Assembly: GCA_030272585.1 (NCBI GenBank)
Contig: BSYQ01000008.1
Location: forward strand, 1,860,001 to 1,924,000
DNA from: Bryopsis sp. KO-2023
Lineage: Eukaryota > Chlorophyta > Ulvophyceae > Bryopsidales > Bryopsidaceae
Length of the DNA: 64,000 nucleotides
Reading direction: 5' to 3'
A program made the translations under genes and the position numbers. The notes beneath the pieces were generated by a model that saw nothing but the letters and a program-made list of their open reading frames with translations, had not been told where the DNA came from and made no database searches. Positions within the stretch are counted from its first letter, which is position 1; each line of letters starts with the position of its first letter. Below, piece by piece: positions 1 to 12,237 of this stretch.

Positions 1-871
1 TAATGTTTCACTTCTCAACTGGGTTTGAATATTGGAAAAACGTTCAAACGAGCAAACCTCGATAACGCCAACGTCCATATGTGATCGCCTAATCCTTTTC
101 CAAGGAGAAAACGAGTTACAAAGATCAATGTTCAGCAAATGTCCCATCAATAAGAGTGAGAGAACGATTCTCAGCTGATCTTTGAATTGATTTGATTCTC
201 AGCTGATCTTCGATTTGATTTGATTTTCGGCGTACCACAGAGTCACTTGATCTACCTCGTCGGGGCAATGAATCTACCTCATCATCACATAATACAGACA
301 ACCCCGCGGCGAAAGCGGCGAAAGAGTCGTTCGAGAGACTTCCACCTATCTCCTCTATTCATATTTCAATTTTTTTTTTGTTGGGGGAGGGGGATATATA
401 TCGCACAGTGGGTAGTGACAGCCAACTTCTCCAGCAAATGAAAACGAATCCACATGAGGGAAAAACGCCTTCAGACAAACACCATCGGTGGGGGTGTCTA
501 TTTTGCACACACATCTAAGCCTGCCAATTACATTTCCAATGAAAGGACAAGAAAATTTTCTTTTCGTAGAATTACCCCCAACGATCAGAGCACATCAGTT
601 GGGAAAGTCGAAAAGATCCCAAAGGAGTGTTCCGGGATGCCGGGATGGCCCGGCTTCGTCACCCCCATTCAAAACAGGAGAAGGAAAAACAAAAACACCT
701 TGTATATCATATAAAAATTTGCCCTCGAATGCTTATCAAAAGAGTGAAAGCATAAGACTCTGGGAACTGGAAACTTGCAAAACCAACAAAAAAGGGTCAA
801 AACAAAATGAAAAAAAAGGTGTCATGATCTCAACATCCTAATCCACACACACCACATGCATGCATGCGATT
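1..871. other. intergenic, no gene recognised
   Basis: Downstream flank of the minus-strand chalcone-isomerase-like gene. The open frames here are short, overlap each other and match nothing I recognise. It holds a 28-bp tandem duplication (167-222) and a TGCATGCATGC run near 857. It probably includes the 3' UTR of the first gene. Confidence 0.5.
167..222. repeat. 28-bp tandem duplication
   Basis: Two adjacent copies (167-194 and 195-222) each begin ATTCTCAGCTGATCTT and differ at only a few bases. It looks like a recent local duplication. No function is suggested. Confidence 0.8.
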
Positions 872-3677
872 CTAGATCTCTGTGCTTTCCAACAAAAGCC
901 TGGCACCACCAGCCCAAGATTTTTTGGCATCTGGAATAACGGGGTCCTCCCCAAGGTACAGTTCATAAAGCGCACGGCTCAATGACGGAGACTCAATTCG
1001 CTTCCCAGGGATGGTCTGTGTTTCGAAGGAAAAAAAAAAGTGGGAACGTCATTTTCCAAAAAATCCAGAATTCATTGTTAATTTTTGACCCTCCGGTCAA
1101 ACGATCGTCCTGCGTACAATCCGTGCAAAGATTCTTTTCCGCATATTGTGGCAATGGACTCGAAGCAAACTCAGTCAGGGATCGGCAGGTTCACATTTCC
1201 TACTAAAGTTTTATCTTGCCTCCACAATTATACCGTTAACAGAGGGGGTGGGGGGTACCTATAAGCAGGAGCATACCTTTGAAAAATCATCGATTGAACC
1301 TGGCACCACTGCGACGTCAAGAAACCCTTGGACGTGCCAAAAGAGCAAGAGATCTGTTCCCTTGTTCAATTTCTGGCCAGAAATAAATTCAGCGAATTCC
1401 TCCAGAGGAGCCAGTTGCCCTGTTCATGAACAATGACTCAATGAGCACCTTGCCCGATCAAACGAGTACTTCAAAAAAATCTGGCAGAAACAAAGAAAAC
1501 AAAAAGAACAAAACAAAACAAAACAAGCTGCAGCAAAAATGAATCGTTTGTTTTTTTTTTAGGTCATTTTTTCACTCCAAATTACCGTTCGATGCTCAGG
1601 GAAAGCAACAGAAATTCTCTTGCCATAATATGTTCGTTTACTTTTTGAACTTATTCTCATGTATTTCTATACTGGCCTCGACTCACCCATGAACTCCATT
1701 TTGGACCTCAGCCTCCTGTCGATGGCATCGATAAATTGCTCAGACGTAATGTTCCTCACCATTCGAATCTGTGGCAAAAAAAAATACACCATCGCTCATT
1801 GCAATTCGATTTGAAAATATAAATCACCCCTTAAGGTACAGAAACATTTCGACATTTGAGCGGAAAGAAAATATGAGCATGTCTTTTATTAATTATTTTA
1901 CTTTTTCATTTTCTTATTATTTATTAAGAAACCCCAGCTAGACAGGTGATATGCCCTTACTTGGAGGACTTTGTGGAAAGCTCCGTCGAGCATGACGTCA
2001 CAGAAGTCGCTGTCGCTGCCCGATTTCATAAAATCTCCTTTGTCTCGAATTTTAAATTCTCTGGCAGCCTTTTCAGCCTCCAAGTAAAGCGTCATGGCAT
2101 AGACCTAATGATCCAGAAAACAAAAAACAAAAAAACACCTGATAAAAATTGCCAATCTTGATATTTATTGGATTTTCTAGCCCATTCAAAAAAAATAAAA
2201 AAAATCCTACACATGTGAAAATTCTACATATTTGAACATATAAATTTCGAATTCATGATTTTTTTTTAAATGGAGGGATTTTTTTTTGTGGTTTTGGTGA
2301 CTGACGAGAACTACTTGAAGAATGGTTGCACCACTGGGTTTTGTTTTATAATTATTATTTACCTTGACATTAATGAATGCAATTTTCTTGGATCTGGAGG
2401 AAGCACCCATGCTTCGGAACATTTCCAGACTCTCCCTACACCGGCAAATGTAAAAAAAAAAAATCCTGAAACTGGCAGTCTTCAAATTAAAAAGTTATTC
2501 TAACAAACAGTTTCTTTACGAAACGTACCGGAATGAAAAATTGCCAATCCAGATTAAATTACGTACTAAAAAGAGAAAAAAAAAAACGAAGCAAAACTTT
2601 AACCACTTTTCTCACATCCAAAGGACATACAGATGCAAAACTGAAGAACGCATTGATCGAACCTTTTTTTTTTCATTGCACTTGTTTGTTTTTTTTCACT
2701 TGGATTGTTATTATTCCACACCTCACACACAAAAAAAAAGCCTTTTTTTTGCTTCCCCCCCCCTTCTTCTATTTTGACCAAATTTTTATTTAAGTTTCCA
2801 GGGGCAGCGCTACTTTATTGGTTTGCCAGCTGTCGTACCAAAATTGCTGGACGAGAGGAAATTCCACTCCAGTGACATCCTCTTTCACAGTGAGCGTCGC
2901 TTGGCAGGAAAGGCTCAAAAATTTCGAACTGCTAATCGTAACAGGGGATGCAAGGAAAGAAGCCAATTGCCCAGGATTGAACTGACCACACCACCAAAAA
3001 AAATGCCAAAATTAATAGATCATGAGAAGAACTTGAAAAAAAAAAAGCAGAGCATCAGAGGACACTCTTAACCAAAGAAAAAATCCTCCACCAGTCTCCT
3101 AAAAAAAACTTAAAACAAAAAGAAAACAATCTCCATGCTTTCCTTCCATGGTCATATTTCTGATCGCCAAATCATTGCTACGGAAAGCGATCCTGTATTC
3201 CTGGTGGTGGTTTCTTGGTTATAAATTGACTCAGATTTGAATGCTTGTTCAGAAAAGTGCCTTCATTTTGTTTCATTATTTTCTTTCTCTCTCTCTTTTT
3301 TTCGTTTCCTTTAGTTTTCCCTCACTCTGGACTGCTTTCCCCTGGAAGCCCGGGGTTGCCTCAACCCACGTCCATCCAGCCTGATGCAAACCAAACATGT
3401 CAAAAAAAATAAATACATAGTTCACATATGTTTATAAACAAAGACCACTTGCTGCCTTAGACAAAAAAACACACCCACAACGAAAAGACAAGAAAGTTTT
3501 TAAATACATGCACACATACAAATCAAGTCTTCGTTTCCGTTTCCGTTTCCGTTCCACTCCATCCCCTGATTCCAGAGGTGGTGTTTTCTGATTTTGTTTT
3601 TTCTCCCCTTACCTTGGGGCGCTCTCGCGAGGCGTCGGCCCCACCAGCGACGAAATTATGGTCCGTGCCCACGACAT
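872..3677 (-). CDS. chalcone-isomerase-like (CHI-fold) protein, 8 exons
   Basis: Exons on the minus strand: 3677-3613, 3380-3326, 2981-2839, 2435-2363, 2104-1961, 1768-1687, 1419-1277, 1015-872. All phases close and give 282 residues. The first ~65 residues are basic and Ser-rich and could be a targeting leader. The rest follows the CHI fold: TGVEFP, then SKKIAFINVKVYAMTLYLEA (the first conserved strands), then KGTDLLLFWHVQGFLDVAV, and ending PSLSRALYELYLGEDPV, the usual C-terminal helix. This family includes true chalcone isomerases, CHI-like enhancers and fatty-acid-binding FAP proteins. An alga outside land plants makes a FAP-like or non-catalytic role more likely than flavonoid synthesis, but that is inference. 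The W codon split across introns 3 and 4 (TG/G) supports the splice choice. It is divergent from the next gene. Confidence 0.82.
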
Positions 3678-3907
3678 GAATCCAAAAGCAATATATCCAA
3701 CTGTTCGAGGCTCGGGAGCGATGGAAAAGCCAAGCGTCCTCCTAAAATGGATTCCAAGGTGGCAGAGATCAAGTAGCCCCCGATTGTACCTTAGTAATCA
3801 CTAGAGCGCGTGCGTTACAGCGGACGTGGACAACCCCCCCCCCTTCGTGCTGTATACATACTGCGCGCAAACACGTCACTTCTGTCGTTTTTTTTTGGGG
3901 TGCAAGG
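3678..3907. promoter_or_regulatory. short bidirectional intergenic region
   Basis: Only 230 bp separate the start codons of two divergent genes (3677 minus, 3908 plus), so the promoters must share or abut this stretch. It contains a C run near 3832 and a T run near 3890. I see no clear TATA element. Just upstream in the first gene's intron 1, TTTCCG is repeated four times (about 3532-3555). Confidence 0.5.
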
Positions 3908-6900
3908 ATGGTGGTGAAGAGTGCGACGAGGGCTGTGGCGACGAATGGGGCGGCGTTGGAGACGTGGAAGCTTCTGGAGAGGCTACCACCACGGGAGAAG
4001 CGGGGGCTGGAAAGAATGCTGGGCAAGATCCTGTCGAGGGACCCGGAGGAGCGGAGGTTCGAGAACTACGCGAAGGAGATGGCGGCGGCTGAAGTCCGCA
4101 TTTGTGCAGGTGAATGGGGAGGGGGAGGAGGAGGAGGAGTTGTTTTTTTATTATTGTTTTTTTAATTCTCAAGGTTCCTTGTTTTTTTCCTGTTGAATTT
4201 CGTTGTTGTTTTTTTAGAATTGAATCATTTTTTCTGGAAACCCCTCCTGCAAATGAGCGATATTCAGCCATCACATGCAGGGTCTTTTTAATATGTTTTT
4301 TTATAAGAAATGGTTGGAAGCTGCAAGCCCCCTGAAGCCCATCCGCTAAGCTGCAAATGTTGACCAGTTTTGAATTTAGATTTGTTTTTTTAAATCTACT
4401 TTTTTGTTTTTTTGTGGAGGAATGTTTGCACTGTCGATGGCTTTTTGATACAATTGTGTTTGAAATGAAATAAAACCTGTATCAAAACAAAATAATTCAA
4501 AGTAGTGAAGAGGTATATTTTTAAAGGTAAAATAATAATAATAATAGGGGCACTCAGAACCACCTGCTGTGGGATTGCGAGTCATTGGCAAATATTCAAC
4601 AGGCGTGCGCGAACTCCTCTTCTCTAAGTGGGGCTGTTTGCCGATTGGCTCTACGGCTTTTTTGTTTGACTAGTTATATGCCACTTCTGACTGAGCAAGG
4701 GCAATAGCGGTTTTTTCTTTCACAAAAAAAAAATCAAAGCCTTTGGCCTCAATGGACCTTTCTTTTCCTAGCAGTTTTGTAGTTCAAACAAGAGTTTTTT
4801 TTCACTCTTGCTTTCTTTTCTACTTAAATTTACTGGGCCAGTTGGCCCCTAAGGCACTTTATCCAATTCTTTTTTTTTTTTTCCGATGGTTTTTTCGCGG
4901 AGGGTTTTTTGATACCAGATTTGGTTTTCTAAACACTCATACATTCAATAATAATAATAATAATAATCCTTTGGTAGTTTGGATTCGTGTGTAATCCAAA
5001 TTTGATATTCAAAAATGGAAAAGTTTGTGCCTATTCATGAAAGAAAACACTACACGTGATATATGTACGTATGAATACATATCATCTGTTTCAAAACTTA
5101 TTTTCCTGAAAAATAACCCATTTCCTGTCCTTCAGTGAGGGCCCTCAACTGTGGCAGGGGGGAAGAATACAAGAAAGTCCCGGAGCTGGTGGCGGAAGCT
5201 TCCATGGAGGCCCTTACAAAGATCAAAAATGAAATCGAAAGTGAGTTGATTCAAAATCAAATAAATAAATAAATGAATCCGCCCCCCAAAGTCAATTTTG
5301 TTTTTTCCATCTGTTTTTTCCCAACATTTAGACAAGAAATATCAAAAATGAAGCAAATTTCACTGCCAATATTTTTACCATTTTTTAATTCAGCAATATT
5401 TCATCCTTAATATCACCTGGCAAATTTCGTAATATGGTGCCACATCAGTTCAATTTTCCAGTTTCTGATTGTTTCTATCAGAATTAGGAATTAGATCTTT
5501 TTTATGAAAAACAAAACTGGAGAAATGCTTCCACATGTGCCACTGCTTTTTTTTAATATTTTCCTACACACGCAGAAACCTCTTTTTTGATACGAGCAAG
5601 ACACCAGCTGTTTTTTTCACCTTCTTTAATTTCATGTCTGTTATCGTACATCCTGACGCAGTAAATGTTTCCCTCCTCTGTTTTTGATTTATGTTTTGGT
5701 TTTATGTTTGTCTTCTTTTAGCTTTCTTGGAGGAGAATGAGTGCAGCGAAGCCGAAGAGGGGGTTGCTCCCTGTGTGCCCCAGAGACGCAGTATGCCAGT
5801 CTCTCTTTCCTCAGAAAAAGAAAAGAATTTATGTTTTTTTTGTTTTTTTTTCATAATGATCATCATAGTGCCAAGAAATCATTCTTTTACGTGTTGTATT
5901 TCGTGCAAAGGCTTGTTTTGTTGTTTTTTAATCTTTTTCTATATTGTATTCTCTATTCTATATTACATTATATTATATTTTCTATATTTTTCTTTTCTAT
6001 ATTGTACACATGTCCACTGTGTAAAAAAGAGTGATATGGGCCCGAAATTTCTTTTAAAAAAAATTACTCCCAATGTTCTCAATATCTATTTGACGTATTC
6101 CTGCGATTGTTGATTCAAGAGGAAAGAACCTCCCCCCCCCTCCCCCCCTTTGAGATATTCCCCGTGTACATTTCAGCCGATTTATCAGGATTTTTCCTCT
6201 TTCTTTTTACCTGTATAATGTGTCTTGTTATTTTTCATATTTGCATATTTCTTGTTTTTTTTGCATTTCAAAAGGACGCTGGGCTCCCAAAAGGAATGCG
6301 AAAAGACAGGCTGAGCGGGAGGCGGCCCAAGCATCACCAAGTTAAGAGCTTTCCTTTTTTGTTTTTTTTTTGGCTGATTTATCCAATTGGTTTCGAAAGT
6401 ATCAGTCAGAGCTAAAATTCTCGTGTGGAAAATCGTGAGCTGTTCTTCCAGCATTTTCCTGTAACATCTTTTTCTCTCCTTCATTTTGTGTCTCTTTATT
6501 TTTCCTATGTTGGAGCTTTTTTGTTTTTTGGGAAAGGAGCACGAAATCGTGCCAAGAGTTCAAGAAGGCGGGCTGAGCAGGATGACGCGGAGGCTGTCCC
6601 AAGTAAGCATTCACTTACTCTTTCCCTCAATTAATTCAAATTGCTTTCGAATGCATTTGTCGGGCTGAAATCCTTGTGTAGCCTTTTTCTGCTGTGGAAA
6701 ATGAGTGAAATTCGGCCACCCCCTTGTTAAAAGAGAAAGAATTATCAAAATTATTCAAGATTATCAGAATAGCGTCGTTTTTTTTTCTTCTTTCAAATGG
6801 TTGGGTAGGTAGTGGTGGGGGAAAAGATGTGAACCGAAGCAGTTGGTAATATATACTTAAGTATATATTATATGTTTTATTTATTTATCCTTTTTGTGAT

Positions 6901-9623
6901 GACCAGGGCGCCGTACATTCTGGGAGGACGCGTTGGAAGAAGAAGATCCAGAAGATCCGTCTGACAGAGAAGATCCGTCTGACAGAGAAGGTACGGGGCA
7001 CGGCCTTGGAGCAGCTTCCCTATTTTTTTTCGACGATTTCCATATTGTGGATGGGGTGCCTGTGTTTGTTTTGGACCCTGATCGACTGCACCCCATCAGT
7101 GATACGAAATCGACCATGACGGATTTCCACTGTACCATTCTTGATATCATGTTTCATTTTAAGAGCAATAAAATTGAAATTAATTCTTATTTTACATTTT
7201 TTTCGTGGCATGTGTTTTTACGATTGATTACTTTATACTATAATACGTTTCTGCGTGTTTTTTTATCTTGTTTTTTATTGTTTTTTTGGGGCGGGGGTTT
7301 GGGGGTGGGCAGGACACTTTTTGCAATACAATTTTTTTCATTTGCTCGTTTCAGGTCCTTCCTCTCAACCCCAGAATCGGCAAGAAGCAGGGCAATCGCG
7401 CAGTGAGTCTTGATTCCTTATTTAATATTTTTTTCGGTGGTGGGCAAAATTCTTGGAGCATTTTTCCCATTATTTTCAACCCCCCATTTATTTATTTTTC
7501 CCTTCCTTTCTGTTTCTTCTCAGTAGATTTGATCGTCTTTTTTTTAATTCTTTAATTTGATTGCCCCCCATTTTTTGAATATTTAGGGGGGCTGCTTTTC
7601 AACATGGATCTGGAGGAATCCTCGACCAGACAAGCAAAAACAGAAACAGTCAGCGATGTGCCTGGTACAATGAATAAAAAAATGCAGATGCCAATTTTGC
7701 TTTCTTTTGTTTTGGGAGTATTGCAACAAAAGATAAAAGCCCGTCTGATTTGTTATCAAAAAGAGAAAAAAATAGAAAAAGATTGGGCCACCTGATAAAT
7801 TCTTGATAAATTCTTGTTCAGTTTGTGCCGACTGTTTTTTTAAACAGAAGAGCCTGGAAAAAAATATTCAGTCGTTTAGATTTTTTTTTGCGCATATGTA
7901 CGGTACAGAATTGATAAGAAAGAAATAAAGAACTGCTTATTCAGGGACCATTAATACTTTTCAAGAGCCTTTCTTTTCAAGTGGATGCAATATTTATATA
8001 TATATATGTGTGTATTTGTGTGTGGATATAAATAAGTATGAAGATCAGAAATATGTACCTGTGGAAAATCCCTTGTAGAGCTGGAAAAAGCTCCTTTTTT
8101 TTCCTCTTTTGGCTTGGCCCCGCACCAAAGAATCTATTGCACCAGGAATGCCAGCATTTAAGAAAAAGATGTCACGTGTTTCCCCCCCCCCCCCAAGACC
8201 CCCCTGTTTGGTTCTTCTCTGATCCGTAATTCTAGTTTTTTTCAAAATGGGTTCTTACATTTTGTTTGTGTGTTTTTTTCCTTGCAGGAAAACAGCCACG
8301 GGATGAATCAGCAGAATCCGAATGGGAAGGTAAGAGTCCCCCTCCCCTCCCCCCCTAATTTATTTGATTTATTTTTATTTTTTAATATTGTATCAACAGA
8401 ATTTTTTGTTTAGAAATTCCCCCGCACCCCCCCGCTCTTTGGGGTAGGTCAAGGGTCTGATATAAAAATGGACAATATCACTTTTTTTGTGGGTTTTTTT
8501 TTTTCGAAACTGTGAAATCAACCATCCAATCAGTTTACAATTCTCAAATGCCTGTGGAGCATCCGTTTTCGATTGCCGTACTTTTTAAGGGATACAATGT
8601 TCATAGCATGTATAGGGATGCGATATCAACAACACCTCCCTCCCCCCCCCCCCCTCCCCCGAAAAATGTGTTTAATTGTGTTTAATAAAAATCTAGCTTT
8701 GTTGGGTTGTACAGGTCCAGTGGAAGAGGAGGGGACTGATTGTACCGAACAAATCAGGTGTTACGTTGCCCAGCTGGGAGTGATGCATAATGTAAGCGTA
8801 TGCAAAAAAAGATCGAGAACAAATTTCTGCCCCCTTGCCCTCATTCTCATTTTCATTTTGGAAAAAAAAAACTGGGGGAGAAGAAAAATAAAAAGGAAAA
8901 AATGAAAGTCAGGCTGGGTGGATCTTTTTCTTTTTCTTTTTTTTCCGAATATCGTGATTAAACGCTTCATCCAAGATTTTTGTTCTTCTTCTCTTTATTT
9001 GTTTTTTTGGTTTTTTCATTCAAAAAGGTGAACTTGCCTGACAGTTTTTCACATATGCGCCCAATCCACTGAATTTGATTAGCTTCTCCTCCAAGTTTTG
9101 ACATCATTCCATTGAATTTACTTAATACATTTTTTTTATGTGTGTGTGTGTGTGCTTTTAGAGGCCTATGAGTAAGCGGAAAACCTACAGGTTGGCCAGC
9201 TCCATCCTTGTACAAAACAGGGCCTCCTGCACCAACATTTCCGCGCCCCGATATGCGAAATTCGCCAAGGATTTGACCGACTTGATGCAGAACCTGCATG
9301 GCACGGTAAAAAGAAAAAAAAACTTGTTTGGCTTCCCTGAAAATCGATTAATTTTTCAGTGCATGCCTTTTGTCTTCTTGCTTTCAGTGCAGTGGGGCCT
9401 CAATATTAATTTGAAAAATGGATGGTTTCAGACCATTGGTCTGCATGGGGCTTTCACAATCTATGAAGTACATTCTAAAAATAGCCAGACACAATGGATT
9501 CGTACTGTACATGCACAAGATACCTTAGTCATTTCAAATGAGGACAGGAAGGAAATTTATATATGGATAAATGAATGTTTAATTTACATCAGGCAAACTT
9601 GCCCAACGAAGGCTGTCCAAAAT

Positions 9624-9657
<34 letters not shown>

Positions 9658-10949
9658 TTTATTTTTTTTTAATTTTTTTTTTTTTAATTTAAAAAATATA
9701 TATTTTATCGGTCAAAAATAGGAGGCAGCAGAAGCAAAAGCAATACAGAAGACGATGATGGAGTGTTTGATGAATTCTATTCAAGCAGTGAAGGGAAAAA
9801 AGGTGCAGAAAATGAAAAAAAAAAAAAAAAACAGAAGAAAAAACTCAGTTGTTTCCCCATTGCATCTCCTTGTGTCATTTTTTTTTTTTTGTGGGAAGGA
9901 CGCTTCCATGCAATTTAATGGACTTGTTAAAAAAAAAAGTTTTGTGAATGTGGTGTGTGTGTGTGTGTGGTACAGGAATTGTTCGAAAAAAATTACACTG
10001 CGCTGATGAATTTCCAGGAGGGGGAGGCAATCGGAACGGTAAGAAAAAAAAAATCGATCGAATGTCCTTTAACTTCAGACCCATTTGCATTGTGTGTCAT
10101 CCGTAACAATAAAAATAATAATAGAATCAATTTGAAGCATAAAAACAGTTAGGAAAAAAAAAAAAGAAAAAAAAGCAGTGCCTGTTTTCTTTGGAGGTGT
10201 CGTTTTATTACATCTGTTTTTTTTAAGCGTCATCGATCATATTTTGGTGCACCTTGGAAGCAATTTTTTTTAATGCGAGGCAAAAAAAAAGAGCATTCTA
10301 GAAATCAAGCCTATAAATCAGAAATAGAAAACTTTCCAGCTTAGTGGTTTTACCAATCTGCTGGTCAGCAGGGAAACGAAATGGCACTTGCTGTCGTACC
10401 TGGTGGTGGAGGACCGTCAAATCCGGAGCCGGCTGGGTAAGAATATACGTACAAAATCAGACATAAACGGGTTGATTTTTATTTTATTTTTTGGCTGCCA
10501 TCTCGCCTCGTTCCAGACTATTTTTGTTTTTCATTTTGCTGTTTGCATAGAGATTCTTTTTTTTTGTTCAATCTTTGTGTCAGTGAAACTGAAAAACTAA
10601 AATAGAGAAATCTCAGGGAACCATTTATTTATTTATTTATTTGTATTTATTTATATTTATTTATTTTATTTATTTTATTTATTTATTTATTATTTTATTT
10701 ATTTTTTTTTTTTTGGGGGGGGGGAATTCAGATGTTCGAGCTCTTCAAGCTCGGATGATGAACCGGACAACATCGTGGAGGCCTACAGGAACCAGTCTTT
10801 TTTCGACTAGAATTTTTCTTTTCTTTTTTCAAGCTTGTGAAGAGATCACAGGCTCAGATTTTCGGGGGAGCTTTGTGTTTTGTTTTGATTTGGGTACTGA
10901 TGATACGATGCTTTTTGATTTTTGGGAAATAGGTTGCTTTTCGGGTTAA
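3908..10949 (+). CDS. unrecognised charged protein, 15 exons
   Basis: Exons: 3908-4109, 5136-5240, 5722-5790, 6275-6340, 6537-6602, 6907-6990, 7355-7402, 7587-7664, 8288-8329, 8715-8791, 9162-9305, 9722-9802, 9976-10038, 10340-10436, 10732-10949. Every junction has GT-AG borders and the phases close. I do not recognise the family. Residues 1-100 are helical and charged. The middle is low complexity, with Arg-rich stretches (QRRRRWAPKRNAKRQAER) followed by Asp/Glu/Ser/Pro. From the exon at 9162 it again looks like a folded helical region. Exons 3-9 are very small (42-84 nt) and all start and end in phase 1, so each could be skipped without shifting frame. The C-terminus is ambiguous. Acceptor 10340 leads to a stop at 10949 (479 residues). 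Acceptor 10345 leads to a Gly/Pro/Ser-rich end with a stop at 10810 (431 residues). Confidence 0.6.
6951..6986 (+). repeat. in-frame 18-bp tandem repeat in an exon
   Basis: GAAGATCCGTCTGACAGA occurs twice in a row inside exon 6 of the unrecognised gene and encodes a repeated EDPSDR unit. The copies are identical, which suggests recent expansion of an acidic, probably disordered segment. Confidence 0.9.
9627..9656. repeat. (AT)n microsatellite
   Basis: An uninterrupted AT run, followed directly by long T and A runs, inside the intron between 9305 and 9722 of the unrecognised gene. Confidence 0.9.
10620..10715. repeat. (TTTA)n-rich simple repeat
   Basis: About 80 bases of TTTA/TTTAT units followed by a T run and a G run (about 10702-10724). 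It lies in the last intron of the unrecognised gene, just upstream of the acceptor at 10731. Confidence 0.85.
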
Positions 10950-12237
10950 GTGAATAATGAAGAAGAAGTGTGGGAAGGAAAGGTGCATCAGGATTCCAAA
11001 ATTCTGGCACACAGTTGGTCGCATGATCTTTTTTTGTTGCTTGACATGGCTTTTCCAGGTTTTTCCCTCCATTGTATTCTTTATGTGTATAATTTTTGGG
11101 GGAGGGTAGCTTCTGATTGCAGTACAGCATTAAAATCGAAGGGTCGAGAGGTTGGGGAGCTTTGTTATCCATTTGAAAGAACCAAACAGGCACTCTGGCT
11201 GATGTTATGACGATGGTTTAAAAACCAACCTGGACTGATGAGAATCAAGATAAATGGGAAATCAGCAATGGTTGCATAAATCTGGGGTTGGGAAGAGGGT
11301 CGAAAACTTTGGCTTTTTCTGCCGCCACCGCCGAAAGAGGGAATGTCCAGATACCACAATCAAAAGCTCGTAAGCGAAAGAAAGCAACCCAAAAGGCAAA
11401 AGGACGCACTCACTGGCTCAGAGGATTCGACCACTCCATTCTTAATTGGGGAGAGACCCCTGGTCAATGTTTGCTTGGTGCGGAGAATTGCTGGGGCTGG
11501 CAGCACAGCATAACACAGCAAACCACACCTGTGGTTTCCCCATTGGAATGCAGCAAGAGACCTAACATATATTGGGAGTTGTCTTTCCAAAGCAGGATAC
11601 AATTTCTCAATTTCTTTTTTTTCTGATGTGAACAGAGCTTGATATTTCATCCAAACATATATCTACATTACAAGTCTCAACCACCTGCTGCATCCTTCTC
11701 TTTCTCTCTTTTTTCTTTGGTTTCTTCGAAATACCTTGGAAAATACAGTCCCCACATTCCACACACCCAGCCAGATCCCATAGAAAAACAAAAAATCATG
11801 GTTGAAAAAGCCATTTTCTGTTGGGGATTTTTTTTTCCGCAACCAAGCTCTGTTCTACCTCGTACATCTACTCCAATGCCAAGAAGAGAGGTTGAAAAAA
11901 AAACCCATGCCAACGCTAATTATGCACACATTTTCGCACTTCCACCTTCATTTCCCCTCCAGCAACGGAGGCCTAAAAAAAAAGAACATCGGTTTATTTT
12001 CCTTTTTCCCTTAAATTACATACGGAAGACGAAAACCGAAACGAAAAACTAAAAACACAAGGGAAACCCCACAGCAACGAAAATCAATGCCTGCGAACGA
12101 CGGCTTTTTTTCCCCTCCCTGACGAAGAAGGGGCTCAGAAGATATCCAAATGAAAAACAGACATTCCGACAGAAAAACGAAACCGAAACACCCCCCGCCC
12201 CCTCCCTTTTTTTTTCGAGCCCTTTTCTTTCCCCTTC
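10950..12237. other. intergenic, convergent 3' flanks
   Basis: Lies between the 3' ends of a plus-strand and a minus-strand gene. Several open frames of 70-137 codons occur on both strands, but they overlap each other and show no family signature. I see no supported gene. The part near 12070-12237 is probably the 3' UTR of CHMP3. Confidence 0.45.

Noticed and set aside
10732-10949. Last exon frame of the unrecognised gene as certain
   Set aside because: A second acceptor choice gives another stop at 10810, so the end is reported as ambiguous.
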